From contig JAHZHZ010000001.1 of NCBI GenBank assembly GCA_019419995.1, positions 102,626-166,625 on the forward strand: 64,000 nt of DNA. Reading direction: 5' to 3'. The stretch is from Clostridiales bacterium. Its GTDB lineage: Bacteria; Bacillota; Clostridia; Christensenellales; Aristaeellaceae. The notes under the pieces were generated by a model. That model was not told where the DNA came from. It searched no databases and saw only the letters and a list, made by a program, of their open reading frames with translations. Shown here piece after piece: positions 1 through 8,351 of the stretch (position 1 is the stretch's first letter; every line of letters begins with the position of its first letter). The translations under genes and the position numbers were made by a program.

Positions 1-41
1 ACAAATGTCAGATGGTGGATGAGAAAGGGTGGTGATGATTG

Positions 42-620
42 ATGAAGAATAAAATTATAACAATTAGCCGTGAGTTTGGAAGTGGAGGCAGGACTGTAGG
101 CAAAAATGTAGCTGAAGAATTAGGTATTCCGTGCTACGATAGTGAATTGTTGAAAAAAATTGCAGAGGAAAGCGGGTTTGACGAGGGCTACATTAAGGAT
201 ACGGACGAATATGCGCCTGGCGGTTTTCTTTCTTCAGCGCTCTTTAATCGCAAATTCAGTCCAAACAATGCCGATTATCTCTGGAAAATTCAATGTAAAA
301 TCATTATAGATCTGGCGCAGAAAAGCCCATGTGTGATCGTAGGTAGATGCGCGGATTATATTCTGCATGGTAAGATGGATTTATTACGTGTTTTTATCCA
401 TGCAGACATAAAGTTCCGCGCAGAGCGCATCGTCAATGTATATGGCGAGCGAGAGGAAACTCCAGAACAGCGCCTGAAGGACAAGGATAGACGCCGGGCG
501 GCTTACCATCGATTTTATACGGATATGAAGTGGGGCCATGCTGAGAACTATGACATCACACTTAACAGTGCTACGATAGGGATAGAGAATTGTGTAAGGA
601 TCATCAAAAGTCTTTACTGA
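42..620 (+). CDS. cytidylate kinase-like family protein
   Basis: A 192-residue P-loop kinase-like protein. The N-terminus begins KIITISREFGSGGRTVGK, where the GSGGRTVGK stretch is the degenerate Walker A loop typical of the cytidylate-kinase-like (Cmk2/AAA_26) proteins of clostridia; a later ESG/DTDEYAPGG region and an Arg-rich stretch near residues 145-155 (KDKDRRRAAYHRFY) fit the lid that closes over ATP. In this family the nucleotide substrate is generally unproven, so CMP kinase activity is only a family-level guess. A TTG lies directly upstream of the ATG at 42 in frame; I chose the ATG because the GGGTGGTGA ribosome binding site at 28-35 suits it. The gene is monocistronic within view and is followed by a terminator hairpin at 661-682. 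Confidence 0.8.
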   Translation: MKNKIITISREFGSGGRTVGKNVAEELGIPCYDSELLKKIAEESGFDEGYIKDTDEYAPGGFLSSALFNRKFSPNNADYLWKIQCKIIIDLAQKSPCVIVGRCADYILHGKMDLLRVFIHADIKFRAERIVNVYGEREETPEQRLKDKDRRRAAYHRFYTDMKWGHAENYDITLNSATIGIENCVRIIKSLY

Positions 621-660
621 TGCAGCACATCCTTGTCTATATACAGTTTGGGCACTTGGA

Positions 661-692
661 GGCGGCAACATTTGTTGCTGCCTTACTCTTTT
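661..692 (+). terminator. Rho-independent terminator
   Basis: A nine-base inverted repeat (661-669 with 674-682, one G-T pair) with a four-base loop is followed by TTACTCTTTT. It ends the kinase-like gene 40 bases upstream. Confidence 0.7.
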
Positions 693-1119
693 GTCGGTTT
701 AATTCCACGAGGCTAGAAATATATTTGAGCTTATAATACTAAAAGTTCTTATTAGCCAGCGTATGAATTTAGCGGATATATTAACGCTGATAAAGATTTG
801 CGGGCTTGCCAAATTTCTGCACTTTGGCAATAGGAGAAAGTTTGGAGAAATGAAGAAAAGAGGTAAACACAAAGTGCTGGTACCTCTTTTTATATCATAA
901 GGAGGAATGACCCGGGATAGGAATGCAACGTTAAATTGCTGTTTGGCATACTCGTGGTGATTGCATCAGAGTTGCCATATGCCATGCGACTTAGAGGAGG
1001 ACAGTATGCTTTCTGAAGATGGATTGCTTTTGACATTTATGTTGTAAAGTTATGCTTGCTTATGATACAATTAACGTGTCACATAAAAATTTGAAACTTT
1101 GGAAAGGGACAAAGAAAAG
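693..1119. other. gene-poor stretch with second terminator and two minute ORFs
   Basis: No normal-sized gene is visible. The stretch holds a clear terminator hairpin at 856-895, then two very short ORFs that each have a good ribosome binding site: ATG 907 (17 codons, after AAGGAGGA) and ATG 1006 (13 codons, after GAGGAGGA). In the frame between them an open run (about 937-1016) reads like part of a membrane peptide (KLLFGILVVIASELPYAM). This could be the wreck of a small gene or a pair of leader peptides. A weak promoter (TTGTAA 1042, TACAAT 1066) may serve the phosphatase gene downstream. Confidence 0.4.
856..895 (+). terminator. terminator hairpin in the gap
   Basis: AAAAGAGGTA at 856-865 pairs with TACCTCTTTT at 881-890, giving a ten-base stem and a run of T. 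No recognised gene ends immediately upstream, which suggests that a small transcript or a decayed gene lies in 700-855. Confidence 0.65.
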
Positions 1120-1596
1120 ATGATAAAAATACTTTTCGTGTGCCACGGCAATATCTGTCGGTCACCCATGGCAGAATTTATCATGTGCCATCAAGTACAG
1201 GTGGCAGGATTAGAAGATCATTTTCAGATCGCTTCAGCAGCCACCAGCGCGGAGGAACTGGGCAATCCCGTCTATCCTCCAGCGCGGCGTATGCTTAGTT
1301 TGCATGGGTTGGACTGTTCAGGCAAGACCGCCCGTCAGATGACACGGGCAGATTATGCCAAGTGGGATTATTTAATCTGTATGGACAGAGCCAATTTGCG
1401 CAATATGCGCCGCATCGCTGGGGGAGATCCAGAAAATAAGATGAGGCTTTTGATGTCCTTTACGGGTTCAGACGCTGATATTGAAGATCCCTGGTACAGC
1501 GGAGATTTTGAAGGCGTATATACGCAAATTGATGGAGCTTGTGAAGCTTTGCTGAAATATCTTATTAAACAAAATCGAATTGAACATATCAATTAA
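1120..1596 (+). CDS. low-molecular-weight protein-tyrosine-phosphatase
   Basis: A 158-residue cytosolic phosphatase of the LMW-PTP/arsenate-reductase fold. The P-loop sits at the N-terminus as VCHGNICRSP, giving the C-x5-R signature with Cys8 as nucleophile and Arg14 binding phosphate, and the general-acid loop is visible as EDPWY near residue 126. Length is normal for the family. The ATG at 1120 is preferred over an in-frame TTG at 1099 because family members start immediately before the KILFVC strand; GGAAAGGGA at 1101-1109 is the likely ribosome binding site. Substrate is unknown; LMW-PTPs in Firmicutes often act on bacterial tyrosine kinases of polysaccharide synthesis, but no such kinase is in view. 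The iron transporter gene follows with its own promoter. Confidence 0.9.
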   Translation: MIKILFVCHGNICRSPMAEFIMCHQVQVAGLEDHFQIASAATSAEELGNPVYPPARRMLSLHGLDCSGKTARQMTRADYAKWDYLICMDRANLRNMRRIAGGDPENKMRLLMSFTGSDADIEDPWYSGDFEGVYTQIDGACEALLKYLIKQNRIEHIN

Positions 1597-1635
1597 CAAA
1601 AATCTGATAAATAGGCGGGAATTACCAAAGAAACA

Positions 1636-1664
1636 TTGACATATTGTTGAACGCATGTTAAAAT
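1636..1664 (+). promoter_or_regulatory. sigma-A-type promoter for the iron ABC operon
   Basis: TTGACA at 1636-1641, a 17-base spacer and TAAAAT at 1659-1664 form a near-consensus promoter about 60 bases before the binding-protein start codon. Confidence 0.75.
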
Positions 1665-1672
1665 ATACTATG

Positions 1673-1690
1673 CGATGGGGAAATCCATCG
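1673..1690. promoter_or_regulatory. inverted repeat just downstream of the -10 box
   Basis: CGATGG, six bases, CCATCG forms a perfect 6+6 inverted repeat that would cover the start of transcription. The position fits a repressor operator or a short 5' hairpin; the regulator is not identified, and the sequence is not an obvious Fur box. Confidence 0.4.
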
Positions 1691-1723
1691 GGGAAGAAAC
1701 AGTACAGAGAAGGAGAAAAAGGC

Positions 1724-2776
1724 ATGAAAAAGATTCTGGTTCTTGTTCTGGCGCTGGTATTGGCGCTGGGCAGCATGGCTGCTGTGGCAGAGGAAGTGGA
1801 CTGGCGTGCCTGTGAGGGCGGCGAACTGATGGTTTATGTGGGCTGCGACGAAGAACATGGCGCGGCTGTTGTCAAGGCTTTTGAAGAAAAGACTGGCATC
1901 AAGACCAGCTACATTCGCCTTTCCGGCAATGACTGCTATACCCGCATCTTGGAGGAACGTGAGAATCCTCAGGCCGATGTATGGTACGGTGGAACCTGGG
2001 ATCCCTACATTGCTGCTGCCAATGAAGGACTGCTCTATGCGTATGAGGATTGCGTGCATGCGCCCTATAAGTCTGACAATTATGGCGTAGGTGAGCCTTA
2101 CTGGTTTGGTATTTATTCCGGCTACATTGGCTTCATTTGCGACATGGATGCTCTGGAAGAGGCCGGTGTGGAAGCGCCTACCTGCTGGGCCGATCTGGCT
2201 AAGCCTGAGTATGAGGGCATGATTGCTATGGCCAACCCTGGCGCCACGGGCACCGGTGTGATGACTGCATCCATCCTGTTCCAGCTCTATGGCGAAGAGA
2301 AGGCGTTGGAGATGATCTCCGCTATCGATCCTAATGTGGTTACTTACGTTAAGACGGGTGCTGGCACTTCTGCCATGGTATCCACCGGCGAAGCAGCCAT
2401 CGGCGTGGGCTTCCTGCACACGGGTCTGATGTATATTGATGAAGGCTATGATAACATTCAGCTGTTTGCGCCCACCGATGGCACCGGTTATGAAGTGGGC
2501 GGCACCGCCATTATCGAAGGTGCAAAGCACTTGGATGAGGCGAAGCTCTTCATCCAGTATGCCATGACGCCTGAATGCCAGGAAATCGGCCAGACTGTGG
2601 GAGCATTGCAGTTCCTGACTGTGGAAGGTGCACAGGATCCTGAGTCTGCACAGACACTGCTGGATATGGGTATCAATCTGATCGATTATGATTCCGCTTG
2701 GACCGGCGAGAACAAGAATCATATTATTGAAGCTTGGACCGGCGCCATCAATGCGGATAAGATTCAGGCCGAATAA
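1724..2776 (+). CDS. iron(III)-type ABC transporter substrate-binding protein
   Basis: A 350-residue secreted binding protein of the FbpA/AfuA/FutA type. Residues 1-22 are a signal peptide ending AAVA before EEVDW; there is no lipobox cysteine. The mature part opens with the usual GELMVYVGCDEEHGAAVVKAF strand, then an EERENPQADVWYGG stretch and the PGATGTG loop that are typical of the ferric/phosphonate-type class. It should bind a metal complex or small anion outside the membrane and deliver it to the permease 2972-5017. An in-frame upstream start at 1655 would add 23 non-conserved residues before the signal peptide; AGAAGGAG at 1708-1715 supports ATG 1724. Ferric iron is the most common assignment, with 2-aminoethylphosphonate or thiamine as possible alternatives. 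Confidence 0.85.
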   Translation: MKKILVLVLALVLALGSMAAVAEEVDWRACEGGELMVYVGCDEEHGAAVVKAFEEKTGIKTSYIRLSGNDCYTRILEERENPQADVWYGGTWDPYIAAANEGLLYAYEDCVHAPYKSDNYGVGEPYWFGIYSGYIGFICDMDALEEAGVEAPTCWADLAKPEYEGMIAMANPGATGTGVMTASILFQLYGEEKALEMISAIDPNVVTYVKTGAGTSAMVSTGEAAIGVGFLHTGLMYIDEGYDNIQLFAPTDGTGYEVGGTAIIEGAKHLDEAKLFIQYAMTPECQEIGQTVGALQFLTVEGAQDPESAQTLLDMGINLIDYDSAWTGENKNHIIEAWTGAINADKIQAE

Positions 2777-2795
2777 TATTTAGTACAGGTTTTGT

Positions 2796-2949
2796 CCCAA
2801 AGACCGCCTCCAGGGGCGGTCTTTGTGGGATAAAGGGCATGGGTTCTTCTGAGTTTATTAAAAATTGGAAGAACCCAGTAGCCATCCCAGGGATAAGAAA
2901 AACGGGTCTGGCCCTGTGAAGTATCCTGTTGAGCGGATGGTTCACAGGG
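2796..2949 (+). promoter_or_regulatory. three successive hairpins between binding protein and permease genes
   Basis: Three strong inverted repeats lie in the 195-base gap: 2796-2808 with 2815-2829 (GC-rich, one bulge), 2840-2849 with 2868-2877 (ten perfect base pairs) and 2912-2920 with 2941-2949 (nine perfect base pairs). None is followed by a proper T-run. They could protect the 3' end of the binding-protein message and attenuate the downstream genes. Confidence 0.6.
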
Positions 2950-2971
2950 ACAGATCGAGATTGAACATGGA

Positions 2972-5017
2972 ATGAGGTGTGCAGGCTTGGCAAGTGCAAA
3001 GAGCAGACAACTGGATCGCAAAAAGCTTTTGGCAGACCCAATTATGATCTTTGCCATCATTGTGGTTCTGGCATTTTTGCTTTTGTTTGTGGTTTATCCC
3101 CTCTGTACCATATTGACGCAGAGCTTTACAACGGATGATTCTGCCTATGTCAGTGGGCTCACCCAGAACGGCAAGGCGCTCATGGCCTACGCAGAGGAAA
3201 ATGAGGGCTTGCAGGACAGTCCGTTTTATCGCTTGGGCGAAGCCTGCGTGGCTTACTCAAAGGAATATAACGCCCGGGGAAAGATAGATTCGGAGGCCAT
3301 GAACGAAATACGGGCCCAGATCGACGCTGCCCTGGAAGAGATCAATGCGGATGATCAGGTAGTTACTGATTTTGTGACTGCTGTGAATGCAGATGTGGAA
3401 AACTCCGTAACGGAGGAAGAGGTCCTGGAGCTTTGTTCCCAAGCTTCAGCCAATTTGACTGAGATTGGCAAGAAGGGGCTGACGCTGGAGGTTTATCTCT
3501 CACTGTTTAAGTCCAAGAAATTTATGCAGGTAGTGGGCAATACGCTGATGCTGGGTGCTATCAGCGGTATATGTTCCACTATTATCGGATTCCTGTTTGC
3601 TTATGTGGATGTATATGTGCGTACAAAAATGCGGGGCATTTTCAAGGTGATTTCAATGTTACCCATTGTGTCTCCGCCTTTTGTACTGTCCCTTTCCATG
3701 ATTATGATCTTTGGCAAGCGGGGATTGATTACCTATCATCTGTTGGGAATCCGCAATGCCAATATTTATGGCATGCACGGAATCCTGATCGTTCAGGTGC
3801 TTACTTTCTTCCCGGTGGTTTATTTAATGCTCAAAGGGTTGTTGGCCAATATCGACCCGTCTTTGGAGGAATCTTCCAGAAACATGGGCGCCAGTCGTTG
3901 GCGTGTGTTTAAGGATGTCACGCTGCCGCTATTGTTGCCGGGACTTGGCAATGCATTTCTGGTATCCTTTATCGAATCGGTTGCCGACTTTACCAATCCC
4001 ATTATGATCGGCGGCGACTTCGATACGTTGGCGGCTTACATCTACATGCAGATTTCCAATTTTGACACCCGTTCTTCCTCAGGAATGGCAGTCATTCTGC
4101 TGGCGATTAGCATGATTCTCTTTATCATTGAAAAGTACTTCCTGGAGCGCCGGAGCGTTGCAACGCTCACAGGAAAGGCCAGTCGGGTACGCATGCAGAT
4201 CGAGGATCGTTCGGTGCGCATTCCCACAACAGCGCTTTGTTCGTTGGTTGGACTCTTTGTTATCGGCATGTATGTAATGGTGCCCATCGGCGCTTGTTTC
4301 AAGCTTTGGGGCCGTGACTTTAGCCTCACACTGAAGCACTTTGCCAATGTATTTGGTCGCGATACCAAGCCCTTTACGGATTCCCTGTACTTGAGTTTTA
4401 TTGCGGCGTGCATTACTTCCATACTTTCCATGGTGATTGCTTATCTAATCGTAAAAAAGAAATTTATTGGAAAGCACTTTATGGAATTTACGACGATGTT
4501 TGCCATGGCTGTACCCGGTACTGTATTAGGTATTGCCATGCTGCGAGGGTACATAACGGGTATCTTCCATTCAGGATTTTTAGTTCTGGTAGGAACCAGT
4601 GCGATACTTATTATTGCATTTGTGGTGCGCAGTCTGCCAATCGGCACGCGATCGGCGGTGGCTGCCCTCAACCAGATTGATAAATCGATTGAGGAATCTG
4701 CCTACGATATGGGTGCGGGCAGCTTGAAGGTGTTTACCTCCATTACGCTGCCGTTAATCAGTGATTCCTTCTTCTCCAGTCTGGTGACCACCTTTGCCCG
4801 CAGCATTACCGCAACCAGTGCCGTCATCTTCCTCATTTCAGCGCGGTATCAGCTGATTACTCCGCAGATCATGACAGTGGTAGATCGCGGACAGTACAGC
4901 GTGGCCTGCGCCTATGCCACCATCATGATGCTAATCGTCTATGTGGCCATAGGTCTGATGCAGTTGTTTGTGAACAACATGAGGCGCAGCAGGCGCGTTA
5001 AGGAGCAGAAAGCCTGA
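2972..5017 (+). CDS. iron(III)-type ABC transporter permease, two fused domains
   Basis: A 681-residue double permease of the FbpB/SfuB class with two MetI-like transmembrane halves in one chain. Each half has the EAA loop that contacts the ATPase: EESSRNMGASRWRVFKDVTLP near residue 295 and EESAYDMGAGSLKVFTSITLP near residue 575. Transmembrane helix 1 (residues about 25-48) is followed by an unusually long polar segment of some 115 residues, rich in Glu and Asp, before the first half proper; this should lie outside the membrane. The ATG at 2972 has little ribosome binding site; a TTG at 2987 preceded by GAGGTG is a credible alternative. The ATPase gene starts 34 bases after the stop. Confidence 0.88.
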   Translation: MRCAGLASAKSRQLDRKKLLADPIMIFAIIVVLAFLLLFVVYPLCTILTQSFTTDDSAYVSGLTQNGKALMAYAEENEGLQDSPFYRLGEACVAYSKEYNARGKIDSEAMNEIRAQIDAALEEINADDQVVTDFVTAVNADVENSVTEEEVLELCSQASANLTEIGKKGLTLEVYLSLFKSKKFMQVVGNTLMLGAISGICSTIIGFLFAYVDVYVRTKMRGIFKVISMLPIVSPPFVLSLSMIMIFGKRGLITYHLLGIRNANIYGMHGILIVQVLTFFPVVYLMLKGLLANIDPSLEESSRNMGASRWRVFKDVTLPLLLPGLGNAFLVSFIESVADFTNPIMIGGDFDTLAAYIYMQISNFDTRSSSGMAVILLAISMILFIIEKYFLERRSVATLTGKASRVRMQIEDRSVRIPTTALCSLVGLFVIGMYVMVPIGACFKLWGRDFSLTLKHFANVFGRDTKPFTDSLYLSFIAACITSILSMVIAYLIVKKKFIGKHFMEFTTMFAMAVPGTVLGIAMLRGYITGIFHSGFLVLVGTSAILIIAFVVRSLPIGTRSAVAALNQIDKSIEESAYDMGAGSLKVFTSITLPLISDSFFSSLVTTFARSITATSAVIFLISARYQLITPQIMTVVDRGQYSVACAYATIMMLIVYVAIGLMQLFVNNMRRSRRVKEQKA

Positions 5018-5051
5018 TCCACAGGAGAATCCGAAAGAAGGAGTGTACAAG

Positions 5052-6131
5052 ATGAGCAACATCAAAAAGGGCGTGCGCCTGGAGAATGTTTCCAAAATAT
5101 ACATTGATCCCAAGACCAACAAACCTTTTAAAGCTGTCGATGATATCAACGTCAACATTAAGCCTGGCGACTTTGTCACTTTATTGGGCCCTTCTGGCTG
5201 CGGCAAGACCACTACTTTGCGCATGATTGCTGGCTTTGAATCTCCGGATGAAGGAGAGATTTATCTGGGGGATCAGGCTATCAACGAACTGACGCCCAAC
5301 AAACGCGACACCGCCATGGTGTTTCAGAGCTATGCGCTCTTTCCGCACATGAATATCTTCGACAATGTAGCCTATGGCCTCAAGCTCCGAAAGGTGCCTA
5401 AAGCTGAAATTCGTACCAGGGTATTTGACATGCTGAAACTGGTTGGGCTGGAAGGCATGGAGAACCGCTTTACCAATCAGCTCTCTGGCGGTCAGCAGCA
5501 GCGCGTGGCCTTGGCTCGTGCCCTGATCGTGGAACCTGGGGTGCTGCTCTTTGATGAGCCGTTGTCCAATCTGGATGCCAAGCTGCGTGTGTACATGCGT
5601 ACGGAGATCCGCCGCATTCAGCAGCAATTTGGTATCACTGCAATTTACGTTACCCACGATCAATCCGAGGCCATGTCCATATCAGATAATATCATTATCA
5701 TGAACAAGGGTCGCATTGCTCAAATGGGTACGCCTCAGCAGGTATATTATAATCCTGCCAGCGAGTTTGTGGCGGATTTTATTGGCGAAGCCAATTTCCT
5801 GAAGGTGCAGGTAGAGAACGTGGAGGACACTGTGGTGACCGTCGATCTCAATGGCATTCGCTTCCCGGTGCGCAAGCCGGAGGCGGAGGTATCTGTAGGG
5901 GAGACGCGCACAGTGATGCTGCGGCCCGAAGGAATTCGTGTCAGTGACAGGGGAATTCTTCCCTGCAAGGTGGTTCTTTCCTGCTTCATGGGATCCTATC
6001 AGAATTATCATGTTATGGTAGGAGATACACTGGTGCGCATTACGGACAATCATCCTGTGGGACGGCGCATTTTCAATGTGGATGAAGAAGCATACCTGGA
6101 TTTCAGTCCTGTGGATACGCATCTGATGTAA
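5052..6131 (+). CDS. iron(III)-type ABC transporter ATP-binding protein
   Basis: A 359-residue ATPase of the PotA/FbpC/MalK family. Visible motifs are Walker A GPSGCGKTT, Q-loop FQSYALFPHM, the signature LSGGQQQRVALARAL, Walker B VLLFDEPLSNLDA and the switch histidine in VTHDQSEA. A C-terminal TOBE-type beta domain (residues about 285-359) completes the regulatory tail. It powers the permease encoded just upstream. ATG 5052, seven residues before the GVRLENV strand, has AAGAAGGAG at 5034-5042; a GTG at 5043 in frame lies inside that ribosome binding site and was rejected. The operon ends at a strong terminator 40 bases downstream. Confidence 0.9.
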   Translation: MSNIKKGVRLENVSKIYIDPKTNKPFKAVDDINVNIKPGDFVTLLGPSGCGKTTTLRMIAGFESPDEGEIYLGDQAINELTPNKRDTAMVFQSYALFPHMNIFDNVAYGLKLRKVPKAEIRTRVFDMLKLVGLEGMENRFTNQLSGGQQQRVALARALIVEPGVLLFDEPLSNLDAKLRVYMRTEIRRIQQQFGITAIYVTHDQSEAMSISDNIIIMNKGRIAQMGTPQQVYYNPASEFVADFIGEANFLKVQVENVEDTVVTVDLNGIRFPVRKPEAEVSVGETRTVMLRPEGIRVSDRGILPCKVVLSCFMGSYQNYHVMVGDTLVRITDNHPVGRRIFNVDEEAYLDFSPVDTHLM

Positions 6132-6173
6132 AAAGTTGGAATGACATTCATCGTTCCATAAATAATTAGTAAG

Positions 6174-6220
6174 AGCACCGGGCCATTCTTGGGTTTAACG
6201 AATGGCCCGGTGCTTTGTAT
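6174..6220 (+). terminator. Rho-independent terminator of the iron ABC operon
   Basis: A perfect 15-base stem (6174-6188 with 6200-6214) with an 11-base loop and a short TTTGTAT tail, 40 bases after the ATPase stop. Confidence 0.85.
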
Positions 6221-6379
6221 ATATAGAAATACGATCAGTTAATAAAGAACGAGGGAGAAATAACCTGAAGACTTTTTCTTATATAGACCCTAAAATGCCT
6301 TTGTAAGCTTTCACCATCAGGGAGGACTTGTGGGTTTGCAATCATAAATGGTTAAAAAACATTTTTGCAAACACAGATT

Positions 6380-6856
6380 TTATTGGGGGGTGACCTCTTT
6401 GGCCACGTCTACCCAATCCACAAAATTCGAAGCTTTCTCTAATTCAGCAATACTTAGTTCAATGGCGCTATTGCTGCTGCCTGCGGCAGGAAAGACTGTC
6501 TCAAAACGTTGTAAGGATGTATCAAGATATACTTTTACTCCTTCATTTACGCCAAAGGGACATACGCCACCTACCGCATGGCCTACAAGTTCTGCAGCCT
6601 GTTGAGCATTGAGCATTTTTGCCTTGGTATGAAAGGTATCTTTAAACTTTCGATTGTCCACCCGCACATCTCCTGCAGCGACAATTAGAACTGGAGCGCC
6701 ATCTACCAGGTAAGATAGAGTCTTTGCAATCCGAGCATCTTCCACATTCAATGCTTGCGCTGCTAATTCCACCGTAGCGCTGGATAGTTCCAATTCTTGA
6801 ATTCGCTGGTCTAAATTCCACTGCTTTAAGTGGGCCCGAGCACGTTCAATTGACAT
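6380..6856 (-). CDS. YbaK/EbsC-family aminoacyl-tRNA deacylase-like protein
   Basis: A 158-residue protein of the YbaK/ProX/EbsC trans-editing superfamily, which hydrolyses mischarged tRNAs such as Cys-tRNA(Pro) or Ala-tRNA(Pro). The fold markers are visible: the N-terminal helix, VEDARIAKTLSYLVDGAPVLIVAAGD with the conserved Lys near residue 45, the KMLNAQQAAELVGHAVGGVCPFG loop that closes the active site, and a C-terminal ELSIAELEK segment. Specificity among editing substrates cannot be read from the sequence. It is transcribed alone, convergent with the iron operon and divergent from the deacetylase gene at 7083. Confidence 0.88.
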   Translation of the reverse strand: MSIERARAHLKQWNLDQRIQELELSSATVELAAQALNVEDARIAKTLSYLVDGAPVLIVAAGDVRVDNRKFKDTFHTKAKMLNAQQAAELVGHAVGGVCPFGVNEGVKVYLDTSLQRFETVFPAAGSSNSAIELSIAELEKASNFVDWVDVAKEVTPQ

Positions 6857-7082
6857 AGTACAAAGCCTCTTTTATTGTTAAAATTACGGGGGAATTATAG
6901 CATAATAAATGGTATATATTCAAGCATATCAAGATATTGTTCGCCTTTAATTGGTAAAATTTGCTTTATTTAATAATTTTTTCCATTTTTGCATTGGAAC
7001 AATGAAAGCTATTTACAGTCTAACATACACAAAACAGAGCAAACATCGTCTGCTCGGAAAGGACGGGTTTATCTAAATATTT

Positions 7083-7931
7083 ATGAAGAAAAGATTTTTT
7101 ATTGTGGCGCTGGCAATGTTGCTGGTAGTCAGCATTGGTGTAGCCATGGGTGAGTGGATTCCCAACCGGGTAAACGCATACAAAATGAATCAAATGGAAG
7201 TAGCGGTTGATATTCCACGGGTTACCCCTGAGCCGACGCCCGAACCCACGCCTGAGGCAACACCCGAACCCACGCCTGAGCCGACGCCCGAACCGCAGAT
7301 TCAGCAGGGGCGCCAGTTAGATCCATCGCAGAAGATGATAGCCCTTACCTTCGACGATGGTCCGGGCGAAGGGACGCTGCGAATTCTCAAAGCGCTGTCC
7401 AAAGTAGATGGACGTGCTACCTTCTTTATGGTAGGTGACCGGGTAGAAAGCCATGCCGACACCGCCCGGCAAGTAGCCCTGCAGGGAAGTGAAGTAGGTA
7501 CACATACTTGGGATCACAAGAATCTGACGAAATTAAGTATCAATGAGATGCGCCAGGAATTGAAAGATGGTATCGGCGTAATTGAACGAATAACCGGTGT
7601 ACGCCCCCGTGTGCTGCGCCCTCCCTATGGCAGTGTGAATGATCAAGTGAAAAAGATCACTAAGGAAATGGGCCTGGTCATTGCTAATTGGAACATTGAT
7701 CCCGAAGATTGGAAGGTTCGCAACGCAAAAAAGGTCTACAAGCATATCATGAGCAAGGCTAAGGACGGAGGAATTGTGGTTTGCCACGATCTCTACCCAG
7801 AAACGGCACTGGCGATGGAGCATGCCATTAAAGATCTGGCGGCGCAAGGATACCAACTTGTTACAGTTTCCGAACTGCTGGAAGCGCGCTCTGGTGGCGC
7901 ACAGGCGGGACAGTTATATTATTCGGGTTGA
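7083..7931 (+). CDS. polysaccharide deacetylase (NodB domain), secreted or membrane-anchored
   Basis: A 282-residue carbohydrate esterase family 4 enzyme that should remove acetyl groups from peptidoglycan or another surface glycan. Residues 1-22 are a signal or anchor helix. Residues 48-71 are a Pro-Thr-Glu spacer (repeats of TPEP) that would carry the catalytic domain through the wall. The five NodB motifs are all present: TFDDGP (89-94, Asp base and metal Asp), GTHTWDH (139-145, metal histidines), RPPYGS (179-184), DPEDW (206-210) and the catalytic-acid CHD (234-236), so the enzyme looks active. The ribosome binding site is weak (AAAGGA some 20 bases before ATG). A small membrane-protein gene follows with its own promoter. 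Confidence 0.92.
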   Translation: MKKRFFIVALAMLLVVSIGVAMGEWIPNRVNAYKMNQMEVAVDIPRVTPEPTPEPTPEATPEPTPEPTPEPQIQQGRQLDPSQKMIALTFDDGPGEGTLRILKALSKVDGRATFFMVGDRVESHADTARQVALQGSEVGTHTWDHKNLTKLSINEMRQELKDGIGVIERITGVRPRVLRPPYGSVNDQVKKITKEMGLVIANWNIDPEDWKVRNAKKVYKHIMSKAKDGGIVVCHDLYPETALAMEHAIKDLAAQGYQLVTVSELLEARSGGAQAGQLYYSG

Positions 7932-7976
7932 TGGCAAAGGCTTTTCAGAGAGTTTGCAGCTAAGATGGATTTTCCC

Positions 7977-8005
7977 TTGCACAGAGGGCGGAAGTTTGAT
8001 ATAAT
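7977..8005 (+). promoter_or_regulatory. promoter for the small membrane-protein gene
   Basis: TTGCAC at 7977-7982 and a perfect TATAAT at 8000-8005 with a 17-base spacer, 64 bases before the ATG at 8069. Confidence 0.7.
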
Positions 8006-8068
8006 AACAGAAAAGGAACTTGAGATTTGGTTAAATTAACCTAAGATCAGGCAGAGGGGGGTTGGCAT

Positions 8069-8344
8069 ATGGGAATTTATTTTCCGATACCGATTGTGGC
8101 CTCGGTGTTGGCATATAGTTACGGCAGAAGTATTCACCGGGCCTGGATTTCAGCAGCCATCACCTTTGTTCTCGTCATGCTCGGCGGCATTATTTACGCG
8201 GGTGTAGGACAGATTGTGGGTGTGGTGGTCAGCGCACTGATCATATTTTTTGCCTTTACCCTTCCAGAACAGAAGCGGCTGGCCCGCGAGGAAGCTGCTA
8301 AAGCCAAAGATGCCACTCAGTTGCCCAATGAAGAAGATTTATAA
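8069..8344 (+). CDS. small membrane protein of unknown function
   Basis: A 91-residue protein that I do not recognise. It has two clear hydrophobic helices, about residues 27-44 and 46-65, preceded by a shorter apolar N-terminal stretch (residues 4-18), and ends in a charged cytosolic-looking tail (KRLAREEAAKAKD, then NEEDL). The ribosome binding site GAGGGGGG at 8052-8060 and the dedicated promoter support it as a real gene. Neighbours give no functional clue beyond a cell-envelope setting. Confidence 0.75.
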   Translation: MGIYFPIPIVASVLAYSYGRSIHRAWISAAITFVLVMLGGIIYAGVGQIVGVVVSALIIFFAFTLPEQKRLAREEAAKAKDATQLPNEEDL

Positions 8345-8351
8345 AAAAACA

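Noticed and set aside
1658..2722. 354-codon open frame antisense to the iron-type binding protein gene
   Set aside because: It mirrors a well-supported gene, starts without a ribosome binding site and has His/Ile-rich composition typical of an antisense shadow.
6348..6605. 85-codon plus-strand open frame
   Set aside because: Antisense to the 3' half of the YbaK-like gene; no ribosome binding site.
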